This document shows positions 1-9,686 of a DNA stretch of 64,000 nt, in pieces (position 1 is the stretch's first letter; every line of letters starts with the position of its first letter). The stretch spans positions 96,085 to 160,084 of the forward strand of contig NZVR01000046.1 in the NCBI GenBank assembly GCA_002701545.1. Reading direction: 5' to 3'. The notes under the pieces are model-generated. The model was not told the origin of the DNA and did not search any database. It saw only the letters and a program-made list of their open reading frames with translations. Source of the DNA: Blastopirellula sp. Its GTDB lineage: Bacteria; Planctomycetota; Planctomycetia; Pirellulales; Pirellulaceae. The position numbers and the translations under genes are program-made.

Positions 1-178
1 GAAACCTCCACCAACACACCTCGCTGATATTTATCGGGAGTACAACCCGGAACCTTTGCAAACTCATCCGTAAAGGCAAAAGTCTCTCGAATTCGTCAAC
101 AGGCACGACACGCAAACTTTGCCAAGGTTACGACCACAAGTCATTCGTTCGCCAGCGAATGATTGGTTCCGTCAAACG

Positions 179-1138
179 CTATCGTTTGCGCCACAGCAGG
201 GCAGGGGCGATACCAAGTCGTTCTTGATGTTCAGAGATTTCGCGCAAGAACCGTTTCGCATCCTGGGGATAACCTGCGGTCGACCGGATTCCCGGCACCT
301 GCTCTTGCCAATACTCGTTAAACGCCGTCATCGCCAATTCCCGGAGATACTTGGACACCATCGAGGCCAGCGCCGACGGCAAGAATCGTTCCCCTTTGGC
401 AACAAATTGACACTCGGTGTGACGCGTCTCCGAACCCCATCGGTAAATACTGGCATCTCGCGCCTCGGCGACAACTTGAATCGCTTCCGTCGCGAAAAAA
501 TGCTGCAACAACGAGTAATAGCGATTGCGACCACCGTGTTTGTCGCAACTAATCAAGGTCGGCGCATCCGCGAAACGGGTCACCAGTTCAGTTACCAGTT
601 GGAGCGTAATGTGTGAGAGCGCCGCACCCTTGGTCCCAAATTCGTCTACCATTTGGTTGAAGCGTCGAGGAAAAATGACTTTCGATTGCACTGCCAGCAG
701 GGACACATCACACCGGGACCAGTCGTCCGCAACGTGCTTCGTCAACTCTCGGATATCCGCATCGATCGCAGCGAGAGGAAGTTCGCGTCGATAACGCTTG
801 TACCAAGGAACTTCATCAATCTGCTCGCAAACTGCTGGATCCAAGTTCGCAAACAGCGAACCCCAAGCCTCGGTTGCGTGTCCTGCTATTTGGAGGGCGG
901 CTAAAACATTCGTCTCCAAAAGACGGATACCACGCCCACGACTGTAGAGGCGTTTTGAGTCTGCAATCTGCAGTTTCTTTTTTTGATCCTTTGGATCATC
1001 TGAAACACTGTGGCTCAAAAGGGCGTAAAGATCACCCTCGCGAGCGTTCTCCGGCACTTGCCACACCGTAGCGGTGACAACGAGCGGCCCCAGGTTGGGG
1101 CCATAGCCTGCTTCGTCTGTGCCAATCAGAAACGCCAT
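179..1138 (-). CDS. RNase HII-like protein (divergent, planctomycete type)
   Basis: MAFLIGTDEAGYGPNLGPLVV resembles the RNase H2 GxDEAGRGP motif; also ADSKRLYSRG and STAGYPQDAKRFLREI. Start moved to internal Met17. Confidence 0.7.
   Translation of the reverse strand: MAFLIGTDEAGYGPNLGPLVVTATVWQVPENAREGDLYALLSHSVSDDPKDQKKKLQIADSKRLYSRGRGIRLLETNVLAALQIAGHATEAWGSLFANLDPAVCEQIDEVPWYKRYRRELPLAAIDADIRELTKHVADDWSRCDVSLLAVQSKVIFPRRFNQMVDEFGTKGAALSHITLQLVTELVTRFADAPTLISCDKHGGRNRYYSLLQHFFATEAIQVVAEARDASIYRWGSETRHTECQFVAKGERFLPSALASMVSKYLRELAMTAFNEYWQEQVPGIRSTAGYPQDAKRFLREISEHQERLGIAPALLWRKR
199..207 (+). promoter_or_regulatory. KOPS-like GGGCAGGGG site
   Basis: Exact match to GGGNAGGG with N=C. Confidence 0.4.
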
Positions 1139-1265
1139 TCTGACAATCCAGTTTTCCCTGCAGGCCAAAATGAAAGCGGAACGCAATTCGTGAAATGCTC
1201 TATAATCCAGCGACTTGCGATAATGTGAACTGATCCAGCGTTTTAATCAACCATGAGTACCTTGC

Positions 1266-3530
1266 ATGACAACAAACGATGCCGACCGGCATGATCTTGA
1301 ACAACAACTATTGGCATACGTCCACGCCGAAAACTACCAACCCGTAAAACCACGTGTCATTGCTCGCAAGCTGGAATTGGATGAAGACACCACGCGCGAA
1401 CTCAAAAAGCTAATCAAACGCCTGGTAAAAAAAGGGCTGTTGGAATACGGCCAAAAGCATCTCGTTCGCAAACCAAGTGGCAAAAAGAACGACAAATCAC
1501 TGGTAACCGGTGTCTTCCGTCGCAACCCTAACGGATACGGTTTCGTACGCCCTAACGAAGCCTTGGGATCGAGTTCCCGAGAATTCGATATCTTCATTCC
1601 GGCACGTAGGACTCTGGATGCATCCAGTGGGGACATCGTTCAAGTGCGTTCCCGCAAAAAACACGAGAACGGAGAAGTTCGTTACAGCGGTGAAATCCTG
1701 GAGGTCCTCGAACGAGAAACGCACCAATTCGTGGGCACCTACAAAGAACGTTCGGGACTCGGACTCGTAGTGGTCGACGGCAACGTGTTCGCTCAAGCGA
1801 TCCCCGTCGGCGACCCGGGTGCGAAAAACGCCGTCGAAAACGACAAAGTCGTGGTCGAAATGGTCCGCTTTCCCTCACAATGGCATGAAGGCGAGGGAGT
1901 CATTGTCGAAGTGCTCGGCGCCCGCGGCCAGCCTGGCGTGGATACCATGTCCATCATGCGCGAATTTGCCTTGCCAGACGACTTCACCGAAGAAGTCCTC
2001 GCATCCGCTCGCGAACAAGCAGAAAAGTTTGATGAAACGGTGGGAGAAAGAGTCGATCTGACTGAAACGACCACCATCACGATCGACCCCTTGGATGCGC
2101 GCGATTTTGATGATGCGATTTCGCTTGAGACTCTCGAAAACGGGCATCTGCAACTCAGTGTTCACATCGCGGACGTATCCCATTTTGTACCACCCGGCTC
2201 GCCTGTCGACACGGAAGCTCGCAATCGAGCGACGAGTGTCTATTTGCCCGATCGCGTCATTCCCATGCTCCCCGAGATCATCTCGAACAATCTTGCCAGC
2301 CTGCAGCCGGATCGTGTTCGCTATGCCAAAACAGCCGTCATCGAGATGCTCCCCGACGGTACGCGAGTGTCTACGGAGGTCTACAATACGGCGATCCGCA
2401 GCGACCGCAGGTTCACCTATGAAGAAGTGGACCAGTTTCTTGAAGATCGAGAAACGTGGCGAGAAAAACTAACCCCAGAAGTGTATGGTTTATTGGAACG
2501 CATGCACGAACTGGCGATGACCTTACGCCAACGGCGGTTGCAACGCGGCGCGATTGAGTTATCTCTGTCTGAGATCAAAATCGATCTGGATAAACAAGGG
2601 CAAGTGAAAGGCGCGCACCTTGTTGAGAACACCGAAAGCCATCAAATCATTGAGGAGTTCATGCTGGCAGCCAATGAAGCGGTTGCCGAAAAGCTGACAG
2701 ACGATGGCATTGTGTTCTTGAGACGCATTCACGAGTCACCTGCGCCGCGGAAGTTAAAAACACTGACTCAGTTTGTTCGCGAACTTGGCATTCACTGTGA
2801 GAGTTTGGAGAGTCGCTTTGAAACCAAACGCGTCATCGCGGAAGTCCTGGGGAAACCGGAAGAGCAAGCGGTAAATCTTGCTGTCCTGCGAAGTATGCAA
2901 AAAGCAATTTACTGCCCCCGTGAAATTGGTCACTACGCGCTCAACAGCAAGAATTACTGTCATTTCACTTCGCCGATCCGGCGCTATCCCGACCTGACGG
3001 TGCATCGGATCATTGACAGTCTTGCTCGCGGCGTGCAGCCACCCGACAATTTTTCGGAACAGATGAATCTGGGAGCACACTGTAGCGATCGCGAACAACG
3101 TGCCGAGTCGGCTGAACGGGAACTTGTGAAGGTCAAGCTCCTGAACTTCCTGGCGAAGCGTGTCGGTCGTCACATGGAAGCTGTCATTACCGGGGTGGAA
3201 GAATATGGTTTATTTGCTCGTGGCGTGGAATTACCCGCCGAGGGATTAATTCATGTCAACTCGCTACAGGAAGATCGCTATTTCTACGACGCCGAATCCC
3301 ATAGCCTTGTCGGCCACCGACGGGGGAATGTGTATCGCATGGGAGATGTCATTCAGGTCGAGATTTTTCGGGTCGACTTGGATCGCCGAGAATTGGACCT
3401 GCGGATGGTCCAGAAAATCAAGAGTGGTCGACCGGCAACGCAGTCTGGAAAGCCGCCCTCCCGCTCAACTGGCAAGCGTGGAGGGGACAAAAAAACCCGC
3501 CAGAAGAAAAAACGCCGCAAGCGTAAATAG
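1266..3530 (+). CDS. rnr: Ribonuclease R (RNB domain, S1 domain, basic C-terminus)
   Basis: 754 aa; RNB motif TITIDPLDARDFDDAISLE, HYALNSKNYCHFTSPIRRYPDL, C-terminal S1 and Lys/Arg-rich tail. Confidence 0.95.
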   Translation: MTTNDADRHDLEQQLLAYVHAENYQPVKPRVIARKLELDEDTTRELKKLIKRLVKKGLLEYGQKHLVRKPSGKKNDKSLVTGVFRRNPNGYGFVRPNEALGSSSREFDIFIPARRTLDASSGDIVQVRSRKKHENGEVRYSGEILEVLERETHQFVGTYKERSGLGLVVVDGNVFAQAIPVGDPGAKNAVENDKVVVEMVRFPSQWHEGEGVIVEVLGARGQPGVDTMSIMREFALPDDFTEEVLASAREQAEKFDETVGERVDLTETTTITIDPLDARDFDDAISLETLENGHLQLSVHIADVSHFVPPGSPVDTEARNRATSVYLPDRVIPMLPEIISNNLASLQPDRVRYAKTAVIEMLPDGTRVSTEVYNTAIRSDRRFTYEEVDQFLEDRETWREKLTPEVYGLLERMHELAMTLRQRRLQRGAIELSLSEIKIDLDKQGQVKGAHLVENTESHQIIEEFMLAANEAVAEKLTDDGIVFLRRIHESPAPRKLKTLTQFVRELGIHCESLESRFETKRVIAEVLGKPEEQAVNLAVLRSMQKAIYCPREIGHYALNSKNYCHFTSPIRRYPDLTVHRIIDSLARGVQPPDNFSEQMNLGAHCSDREQRAESAERELVKVKLLNFLAKRVGRHMEAVITGVEEYGLFARGVELPAEGLIHVNSLQEDRYFYDAESHSLVGHRRGNVYRMGDVIQVEIFRVDLDRRELDLRMVQKIKSGRPATQSGKPPSRSTGKRGGDKKTRQKKKRRKRK

Positions 3531-3698
3531 CGACAATTCGGCGGTTTTCTTGCTCTCGGGCCACTTTCTCAAGCCAAGTTATTTCACTGATTTTCTGGTG
3601 TTGTAACAATCTGCGGAATCTCACGCTGTAGTTGTTGAGTCAAGGTTGGAAGTGCCAACCGATCACGCTTACAACTTCAATCAGGCTGGGAGAAAACC

Positions 3699-4433
3699 AT
3701 GTTTAAATCACCTATTTTGCTCGCCATCGCAACGCTCTTGACCGTTTCCACCATTGCTCAATCTGCATCTGCTGGCTGTGGCACTCGCCGTTACAGCTAT
3801 CCCGTGCGGGTCGTACACAACCGTGTCGTCGTACACAGACCCGTTGTTGTCACCAACCCGCCAATCATTCGTCAACCGCTCCTCGCTCCAACCTGCCCTC
3901 AAGTTCCTACCGGGTCGAGGCTGACGCTGCCTGCCAACTTCCTCGGACCCCACGCAGGACACGTGTTTCTTTCCGTACAAGGAACCAAATTACCCGCGAA
4001 CATCCTCGCATGGTCCAACACCAGTGTGACCATTCAGTTGCCTCCGATGGCCGTCGCGGCGCCTCTGCCCGCGTCGCTTGATATCCTCTTGCCACATGGG
4101 CAGCTGGCGAAACGTACCCGAATCCTGCTCGTCGCACCCCCACAACTGCTGATTCACGAAAGTGGTCCGCAAGCTCCCCTGCCAACGTTGAGCAATCCGA
4201 TGCCGAACGCACCTGTCGCTCCCCAAGGCGGTGACATCTTGTTGCCACTCAAGCCATCACAACCGACCGGCACTGGCCCCGTGGCACCGCCCATGAATGG
4301 TGGCGCTGGAATCCCCTTCGCACCACAGCAGGTTCCTCAAGCACCTCTCAGTGCAGCTCCTTCGAACGCATCGGCGATCCGCGCTTCTGCAAACTTACTG
4401 GATGCGATCAACGACAGCACGGATGCTGAGTAA
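3699..4433 (+). CDS. Secreted protein with an IPT/TIG-like segment and Pro-rich tail
   Basis: Signal peptide MFKSPILLAIATLLTVSTIAQSASA; GSRLTLPANFLGPHAGHVFLSVQGTKLPANILAWSNTSVTIQLP. Confidence 0.6.
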   Translation: MFKSPILLAIATLLTVSTIAQSASAGCGTRRYSYPVRVVHNRVVVHRPVVVTNPPIIRQPLLAPTCPQVPTGSRLTLPANFLGPHAGHVFLSVQGTKLPANILAWSNTSVTIQLPPMAVAAPLPASLDILLPHGQLAKRTRILLVAPPQLLIHESGPQAPLPTLSNPMPNAPVAPQGGDILLPLKPSQPTGTGPVAPPMNGGAGIPFAPQQVPQAPLSAAPSNASAIRASANLLDAINDSTDAE

Positions 4434-4461
4434 CAACCACAGTCACCAAGGTCAGCAGAAA

Positions 4462-4488
4462 AAGCCGAGGCAAGCAATGCCTCGGCTT
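4462..4488. terminator. Bidirectional intrinsic terminator between convergent genes
   Basis: aagccgaggc-aagcaat-gcctcggctt perfect 10 bp stem; T-rich on both exits (TTTTTC on the - strand). Confidence 0.75.
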
Positions 4489-4517
4489 ACTGCTTTCTTG
4501 TCAACGCATCTGGCAAC

Positions 4518-5411
4518 TCACCTCAAGTCGTCCGGCCCATCGGCAGAATTCCGGAGAAGGGGAAAGAACTGGCCGGACAGCGGCATACCCTCCGGAAGCG
4601 GCGGGACACCTTGCAACAATGGCTCGTCAGACGTGGAGCACACACCGTCTTTCACAAAATTCAAGACCGTCGCCCTGCGGGGCCGATCGGTCCGGTTTTC
4701 AAAAGACCCGTGAATCGTCAGTGGATGATGGATGCTGCATTCACCTGCCTTGACTTCCACCGCTACAGGATGCTGAAACTGCTCCCATTGCTCGTCACTC
4801 AGCACATCCTTGATCGCATCCATATCACCAGCCAACCCGGTAATCGGCAACAGATCCCAAGTGTGGCTGCCCGGTACATAATGAATACAGCCATTGTCAA
4901 TTTGACTGTCATCAAGTGCGATCCAACAAGTGAGATGTGCCATGGGGTGAGTGCGCGTCCAATACGAATAATCCTGATGCCAGGCCACCACTCCACCGTG
5001 CCGAGCCGGCTTGCAAAAAAGCTGGTCGTGCCAGAATCGGACCGACCCCTCAAGCAACTGAGCAGCAGGCACGGTAATCGCAGGATGCCAAAGCAGGTCA
5101 TGAAATCCGGGTGTGATGCGCCAAGCCCCCAAAGCGTGAAACAACACTTGATTGGGATCGGCGGATTCATTTGTGTGATACTCGTACCACAACTCGTGAC
5201 CGTCATGTGGCTGACTCAACGTGGCTAATTCCTCTCGCAAGATCGCCACTTGCGCCGGTGACAAAACGGGAATGCCCCCGAGGTAGCCATGCTGGTGGTA
5301 AAAGGCGATCTGCTCCGGCGTCAGCCGAAACGGCCGCTGATCGTCTGCCAAAGAAGTAGCTTCGAACAGTTTTCCGATGGGCTGATCATACTGAGACAGG
5401 TCGTGTGCCAT
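4518..5411 (-). CDS. Phytanoyl-CoA dioxygenase family protein
   Basis: [35 protein letters not shown] and [20 protein letters not shown]: PhyH iron/2-oxoglutarate motifs. Confidence 0.88.
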   Translation of the reverse strand: MAHDLSQYDQPIGKLFEATSLADDQRPFRLTPEQIAFYHQHGYLGGIPVLSPAQVAILREELATLSQPHDGHELWYEYHTNESADPNQVLFHALGAWRITPGFHDLLWHPAITVPAAQLLEGSVRFWHDQLFCKPARHGGVVAWHQDYSYWTRTHPMAHLTCWIALDDSQIDNGCIHYVPGSHTWDLLPITGLAGDMDAIKDVLSDEQWEQFQHPVAVEVKAGECSIHHPLTIHGSFENRTDRPRRATVLNFVKDGVCSTSDEPLLQGVPPLPEGMPLSGQFFPLLRNSADGPDDLR

Positions 5412-5416
5412 AGATG

Positions 5417-5755
5417 CTAGCCACCCTGCTGCAGCATTTGACCGCGGGCCATCGCTTCCTCGGCCTTATCCTTGTACACCAGATTATTCGTTGCCACGAG
5501 CGCTTTCACATACGTCTGACTTAACGCGGTGAAGTTGAACCAGTCCGACGGGTCGACAGCACACGCATGCTCACCATGCTGAATTGCCTCCTCGTGTCGA
5601 TTTAATTTGGCCAGCACTACTGCCATTGCTAGTCGTGATAGCACGTGATTTGCATCAGCAGTGATCGCTTCCTCAAGTTTTGCGACACATGCCTCGTATT
5701 CACCTGCGTCTTTCAGTTTTTCCGCTTCTCCATAGAGTTCATCAACACTGGCCAT
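5417..5755 (-). CDS. TPR-repeat protein
   Basis: 112 aa with TPR pattern ([50 protein letters not shown]). Confidence 0.7.
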   Translation of the reverse strand: MASVDELYGEAEKLKDAGEYEACVAKLEEAITADANHVLSRLAMAVVLAKLNRHEEAIQHGEHACAVDPSDWFNFTALSQTYVKALVATNNLVYKDKAEEAMARGQMLQQGG

Positions 5756-6011
5756 CGGTTACCTCTCGCATCAAATCGTGATCATTCTCATGCTGTAAAT
5801 GCATGCTACTATCGGTTGCTTCAGTCTAGCAACCTACTGCCAACTCGGAGAGGGCCAAAGCCAATTGATTTTTCATTGAATTGCTATCACGTCGCGAACC
5901 GAAAACAGCTAAACTCCTTCCCCGAAGTGGATGTGATGCCTGATGTGGCCAATGTCTCACCGGCATCACACCTCGACAAGCAATTTCAACCACAAAGACA
6001 GGGATGTCCGC

Positions 6012-6866
6012 GTGTCGCAAATTCACCCCACCGCCGTGGTTAGCCCACGCGCAAAACTTGGCAACAACGTCACCATTGGACCCTATTGTGTGGTAGAAGA
6101 CGATGTGATCCTGGGCGATCACTGTCGTCTCGAAACGCGGGTGACGATCAAGTCGCAAACCTCCCTAGGCCGTCAGAATGTCGTCGAAGATGGTGCCATT
6201 CTGGGCGGCTCGCCGCAACATCTCGCAGCCGGCGAACAATGTGGTGGCCTGCGCATTGGCAACAACAATTCGATCCGTGAAAACGTCACCATGCATCGTG
6301 CGTTGCAAGCTGACAAGGATACGGTCGTCGGCGACCATAATTTGATCATGGTCAATACCCACATCGGCCATGATACGATCGTAGAAGACCACACCATCAT
6401 GGCAAATAATGTCATGCTCGCCGGCCACACCATCGTCGGCCACCATGCTTATCTTGCGGGTGCCACAGGCGTTCATCAATTCTGTCGAATTGGTCAGTAC
6501 ACCATGATCGGCGGCCAATCTGCGGTTAGCCGCGATGTCCCACCGTTTGTCACCATTGATGGTCAATCCAACTGTGTTGTCGGTCTGAACGTGATTGGCT
6601 TACGACGCAATGGATTCACATCCGAAGACATTACCCAGTTAAAACGTGCTTATCGGATTATTTACCGAGAAGGGCATACCTGGAACGAAGTCCGGGATTT
6701 GTTGCCCGCAGCTTTTCCATCTGGTCCCGCTACTGAATTCAGCAAATTCTTCAGTTCTGGCAAACGCGGGTTTGTCCAAGAGCGGGCCACACCACGGAAA
6801 GCTTTCGTGCCTGCAGCAGCACTTGAAGAAAACAATTCCGACTTATCCGTCCGTCGCGCAAGCTAG
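6012..6866 (+). CDS. lpxA: Acyl-ACP--UDP-N-acetylglucosamine O-acyltransferase
   Basis: Left-handed beta-helix hexapeptide repeats; IHPTAVVSPRAKLGNNVTIGPYCVV; IRENVTMHRAL; GTG start at 6012 in frame. Confidence 0.92.
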   Translation: MSQIHPTAVVSPRAKLGNNVTIGPYCVVEDDVILGDHCRLETRVTIKSQTSLGRQNVVEDGAILGGSPQHLAAGEQCGGLRIGNNNSIRENVTMHRALQADKDTVVGDHNLIMVNTHIGHDTIVEDHTIMANNVMLAGHTIVGHHAYLAGATGVHQFCRIGQYTMIGGQSAVSRDVPPFVTIDGQSNCVVGLNVIGLRRNGFTSEDITQLKRAYRIIYREGHTWNEVRDLLPAAFPSGPATEFSKFFSSGKRGFVQERATPRKAFVPAAALEENNSDLSVRRAS

Positions 6867-9013
6867 TACTCCAAGCCCAATTGATCACACAAAAATGATG
6901 TGATATCGGCCGCCGCCTTAATGCGCTTGGTAGTCGGCGTTCCTGCGCCATGTCCAGCACTCGTCTCGATGCGGATCAACACCGGATCGGATCCTGAATG
7001 CGTCTCTTGTAGCGTGGCGGCAAATTTAAAACTGTGACCAGGCACAACACGGTCATCATGGTCCGCGGTCGTTACCATCGTTGCCGGATAGTCTGTCTTG
7101 GGCTTCAAGTTGTGGAGTGGTGAGTACTTGATTAGGTTCCGAAAATCTTTTTCGTCATCCGAAGACCCGTACTCGGAAACCCATGCCCAACCGATCGTAA
7201 ACTTGTGATAACGAAGCATATCCATGACCCCCACGGCTGGCAGTGCAGCCTGGAAGAGTTCGGGACGCTGCGTCATCGCCGCACCGACTAATAACCCACC
7301 GTTACTGCCTCCACGTATCGCCAACCGCTCGGAGGACGTGTATTTCTGCTCGATCAACGTCTCTGCAGCACGAATGAAGTCGTCGAAGACGTTCTGTTTG
7401 CGATCAAGCATTCCGGCCTCGTGCCAAGGGCGCCCGTACTCGCCACCACCGCGCAGATTTGGCACGGCATAAATTCCACCTGCTTCCAGCCAGACGAGAT
7501 TGGCAACCGAAAACCCGGGAGTTAATGAGATGTTGAAGCCACCGTACCCATACAGCAACGTCGGATTCGACCCATCCCGCTTGATGCCTCGCTTCGCGGT
7601 GATGAACATGGGCACCCGAGTACCATCTTTGCTCTTGTAGAACACTTGTTTGGTCTCGTAATCGTTCGGATTGAACTTTACGATCGGTTGCCGGAACACC
7701 TCACTCTTGCCGGTCTTCAGATCCAAGCGATATATCGTGGTAGGGGTCGCGTAGTTGGAGAAAGAATAGAACGTCTCTCCGTGCGAACGCTTGCCACCAA
7801 ATCCACTGGCCGAACCAATCGCCGGCAAGCTGACATCCATCTCGTGCTGCCCGGTCAAGTCATACACTTTGACCAATGAGCACGCATCTTTTAGGTAGGA
7901 CGCAAAAAACTTGTCCCCGACAAGCCCCACGCCTCGCAGAACGGACGTTCCTTGTGGAATCACTTCTTTCCAATGACTTCGTGCCGGCTTCGCCGTGTCG
8001 ATCGCAATCAAACGACTGAGCGGTGCGTCCAAATCCGTCGTGAACCACAAGACGGAACCGTCGTTACCGACAAAATCATACTCGGCATCGAACCCCGTAA
8101 TGAGTTCCACCACGCGCGCTTTCGGGTCCGTGAGGTCTTTATAGAAGACCTGATATTTACGCTCTGTTCCACGCCAGATGGTGATGATCAAATAGTTTCC
8201 ATCTTCGGTCACGCGTCCATCAAAGCCCCACTCCTTTTCATCAGCGCGGTGGTAGACTAGTTCGTCTTGCTCCTGCTTATCACCGAGCTTGTGGTAGTAA
8301 AGTTTGTGGTAGTAATTCGATCCCGTGAATTCCTCACCTGCTTTGGGTGCATCGTAACGGCTGTAAAAGAATCCTTTGTTATCCGGAGTCCAACTCACAT
8401 CGGAGAACTTGACCCACTCCAACTTGTCCTGCAATTCTTTACCAGTACTGACGTCCATCACTTTCCACTCACGCCAGTCCGACCCAGCCGCTGCGAAACC
8501 CAGCGCAAGGAGAGAACCGTCTGGACTGGGTGACCAATTGGCAAGCGCTACCGTACCGTCCTTGGAAAGCTTATTCGGATCCAACAAAACGCGGGGCTCT
8601 GCATCTAATGCATCGGTGACATACAAAACGCTTTGGTTTTGCAGCCCGTTGTTATGTGTGTAAAAGTACCGCTTACCTCGCTTGACCGGCAAACCAAAAC
8701 GTTCATAGTTCCACAGTTCAGTAAGTCTCTTCTCGAGCTTCTCACGAGATGGCAATGTCTTGAGGTAATCAAACGTTACCTTATTCTGCGCCTCCACCCA
8801 GGCCTTGGTATTCTCGCTATTGGTATCTTCCAACCAACGGTAGGGATCTGCCACGGGTGTGCCGTGGTACTCGTCAACTTGATCACTTTTCTCTGTTTTT
8901 GGGTATGTCAGTTTCTCTTCTCCCATCACCGCTGCCGTGAACATCAACGTGACTGATACAGCAAAGATGTTGAGGAAACCAATCTCAGGGCAGCCAAGCG
9001 ATCTTGTGAGCAT
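6863..9013 (-). CDS. Prolyl oligopeptidase family serine peptidase (S9A)
   Basis: YPKTEKSDQVDEYHGTPVADPYRWLED; catalytic IRGGSNGGLLVGA; signal peptide. Confidence 0.93.
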   Translation of the reverse strand: MLTRSLGCPEIGFLNIFAVSVTLMFTAAVMGEEKLTYPKTEKSDQVDEYHGTPVADPYRWLEDTNSENTKAWVEAQNKVTFDYLKTLPSREKLEKRLTELWNYERFGLPVKRGKRYFYTHNNGLQNQSVLYVTDALDAEPRVLLDPNKLSKDGTVALANWSPSPDGSLLALGFAAAGSDWREWKVMDVSTGKELQDKLEWVKFSDVSWTPDNKGFFYSRYDAPKAGEEFTGSNYYHKLYYHKLGDKQEQDELVYHRADEKEWGFDGRVTEDGNYLIITIWRGTERKYQVFYKDLTDPKARVVELITGFDAEYDFVGNDGSVLWFTTDLDAPLSRLIAIDTAKPARSHWKEVIPQGTSVLRGVGLVGDKFFASYLKDACSLVKVYDLTGQHEMDVSLPAIGSASGFGGKRSHGETFYSFSNYATPTTIYRLDLKTGKSEVFRQPIVKFNPNDYETKQVFYKSKDGTRVPMFITAKRGIKRDGSNPTLLYGYGGFNISLTPGFSVANLVWLEAGGIYAVPNLRGGGEYGRPWHEAGMLDRKQNVFDDFIRAAETLIEQKYTSSERLAIRGGSNGGLLVGAAMTQRPELFQAALPAVGVMDMLRYHKFTIGWAWVSEYGSSDDEKDFRNLIKYSPLHNLKPKTDYPATMVTTADHDDRVVPGHSFKFAATLQETHSGSDPVLIRIETSAGHGAGTPTTKRIKAAADITSFLCDQLGLEY

Positions 9014-9377
9014 CGTTAAACCTTGTGGAAAAAAATGAAGACGTACGACGCTCTATTCTATCGATTTGTTCTTTCCAAGGTATCTGTGGGACAAGAATTG
9101 CTGGCGCTACCTGCGCTGAACATCGCCGGACACTTACACTTTCCAAGTCGAATCACATGGCTCGAAATCCACATAGGACTTGCCAGGATGGTCTCGAGCC
9201 ACACCCAGCATCATTCTCGTACGGGGGTGTCCGGGTAACACGGGGCTCACCAAGCCCTCAGACGGCCTGAAACCTCGTCAGCCAACCGCTCCGACTCATC
9301 CGACCGCCTGAATGACGAATGATCTCAGACGCGATCCTCAGGGACGACAGGAGGTATGCCGCATCGTACCGAGTAGC

Positions 9378-9402
9378 CCGTCGCGGATGCCATCCGCGAC
9401 GG
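9378..9402. repeat. Perfect inverted repeat in a non-coding island
   Basis: CCGTCGCGGAT-gcc-ATCCGCGACGG, 11 bp arms, 3 nt loop. Confidence 0.75.
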
Positions 9403-9603
9403 AAACACCGCGAAACATCGCCGCTTGCAACAACGACGCCCCGTCACCATCTGAGCGATTCCGTCACCTGGCCATACGGTGGTCCAAATGATGATGAACC
9501 GATCCGTGACACGCACTGGACACTGCGTAAGCACCCACGGAACGTCGCCAGGACAGCCGAGCAAGGAAACCCGGACGTACGAACACGTTGGCATGAACGA
9601 CAA

Positions 9604-9633
9604 CTGGGATGACATCCGAAGAGGTCATCCCAG
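9604..9633 (-). terminator. Candidate hairpin terminator for the BBP7-type gene
   Basis: CTGGGATGAC-N10-GTCATCCCAG, about 54 nt beyond the stop codon of the - strand gene at 9687. Confidence 0.5.
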
Positions 9634-9686
9634 CGTTGGTTCATGTCCGTGACATTTCGCCCTGATCGAGAAGAGCTCAAGTCGGG

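Noticed and set aside
1-178. Possible C-terminal tail of a + strand gene (2..73, KPPPTHLADIYREYNPEPLQTHP stop)
   Set aside because: Only 23 codons are visible at the window edge, which is not enough to support a gene call.
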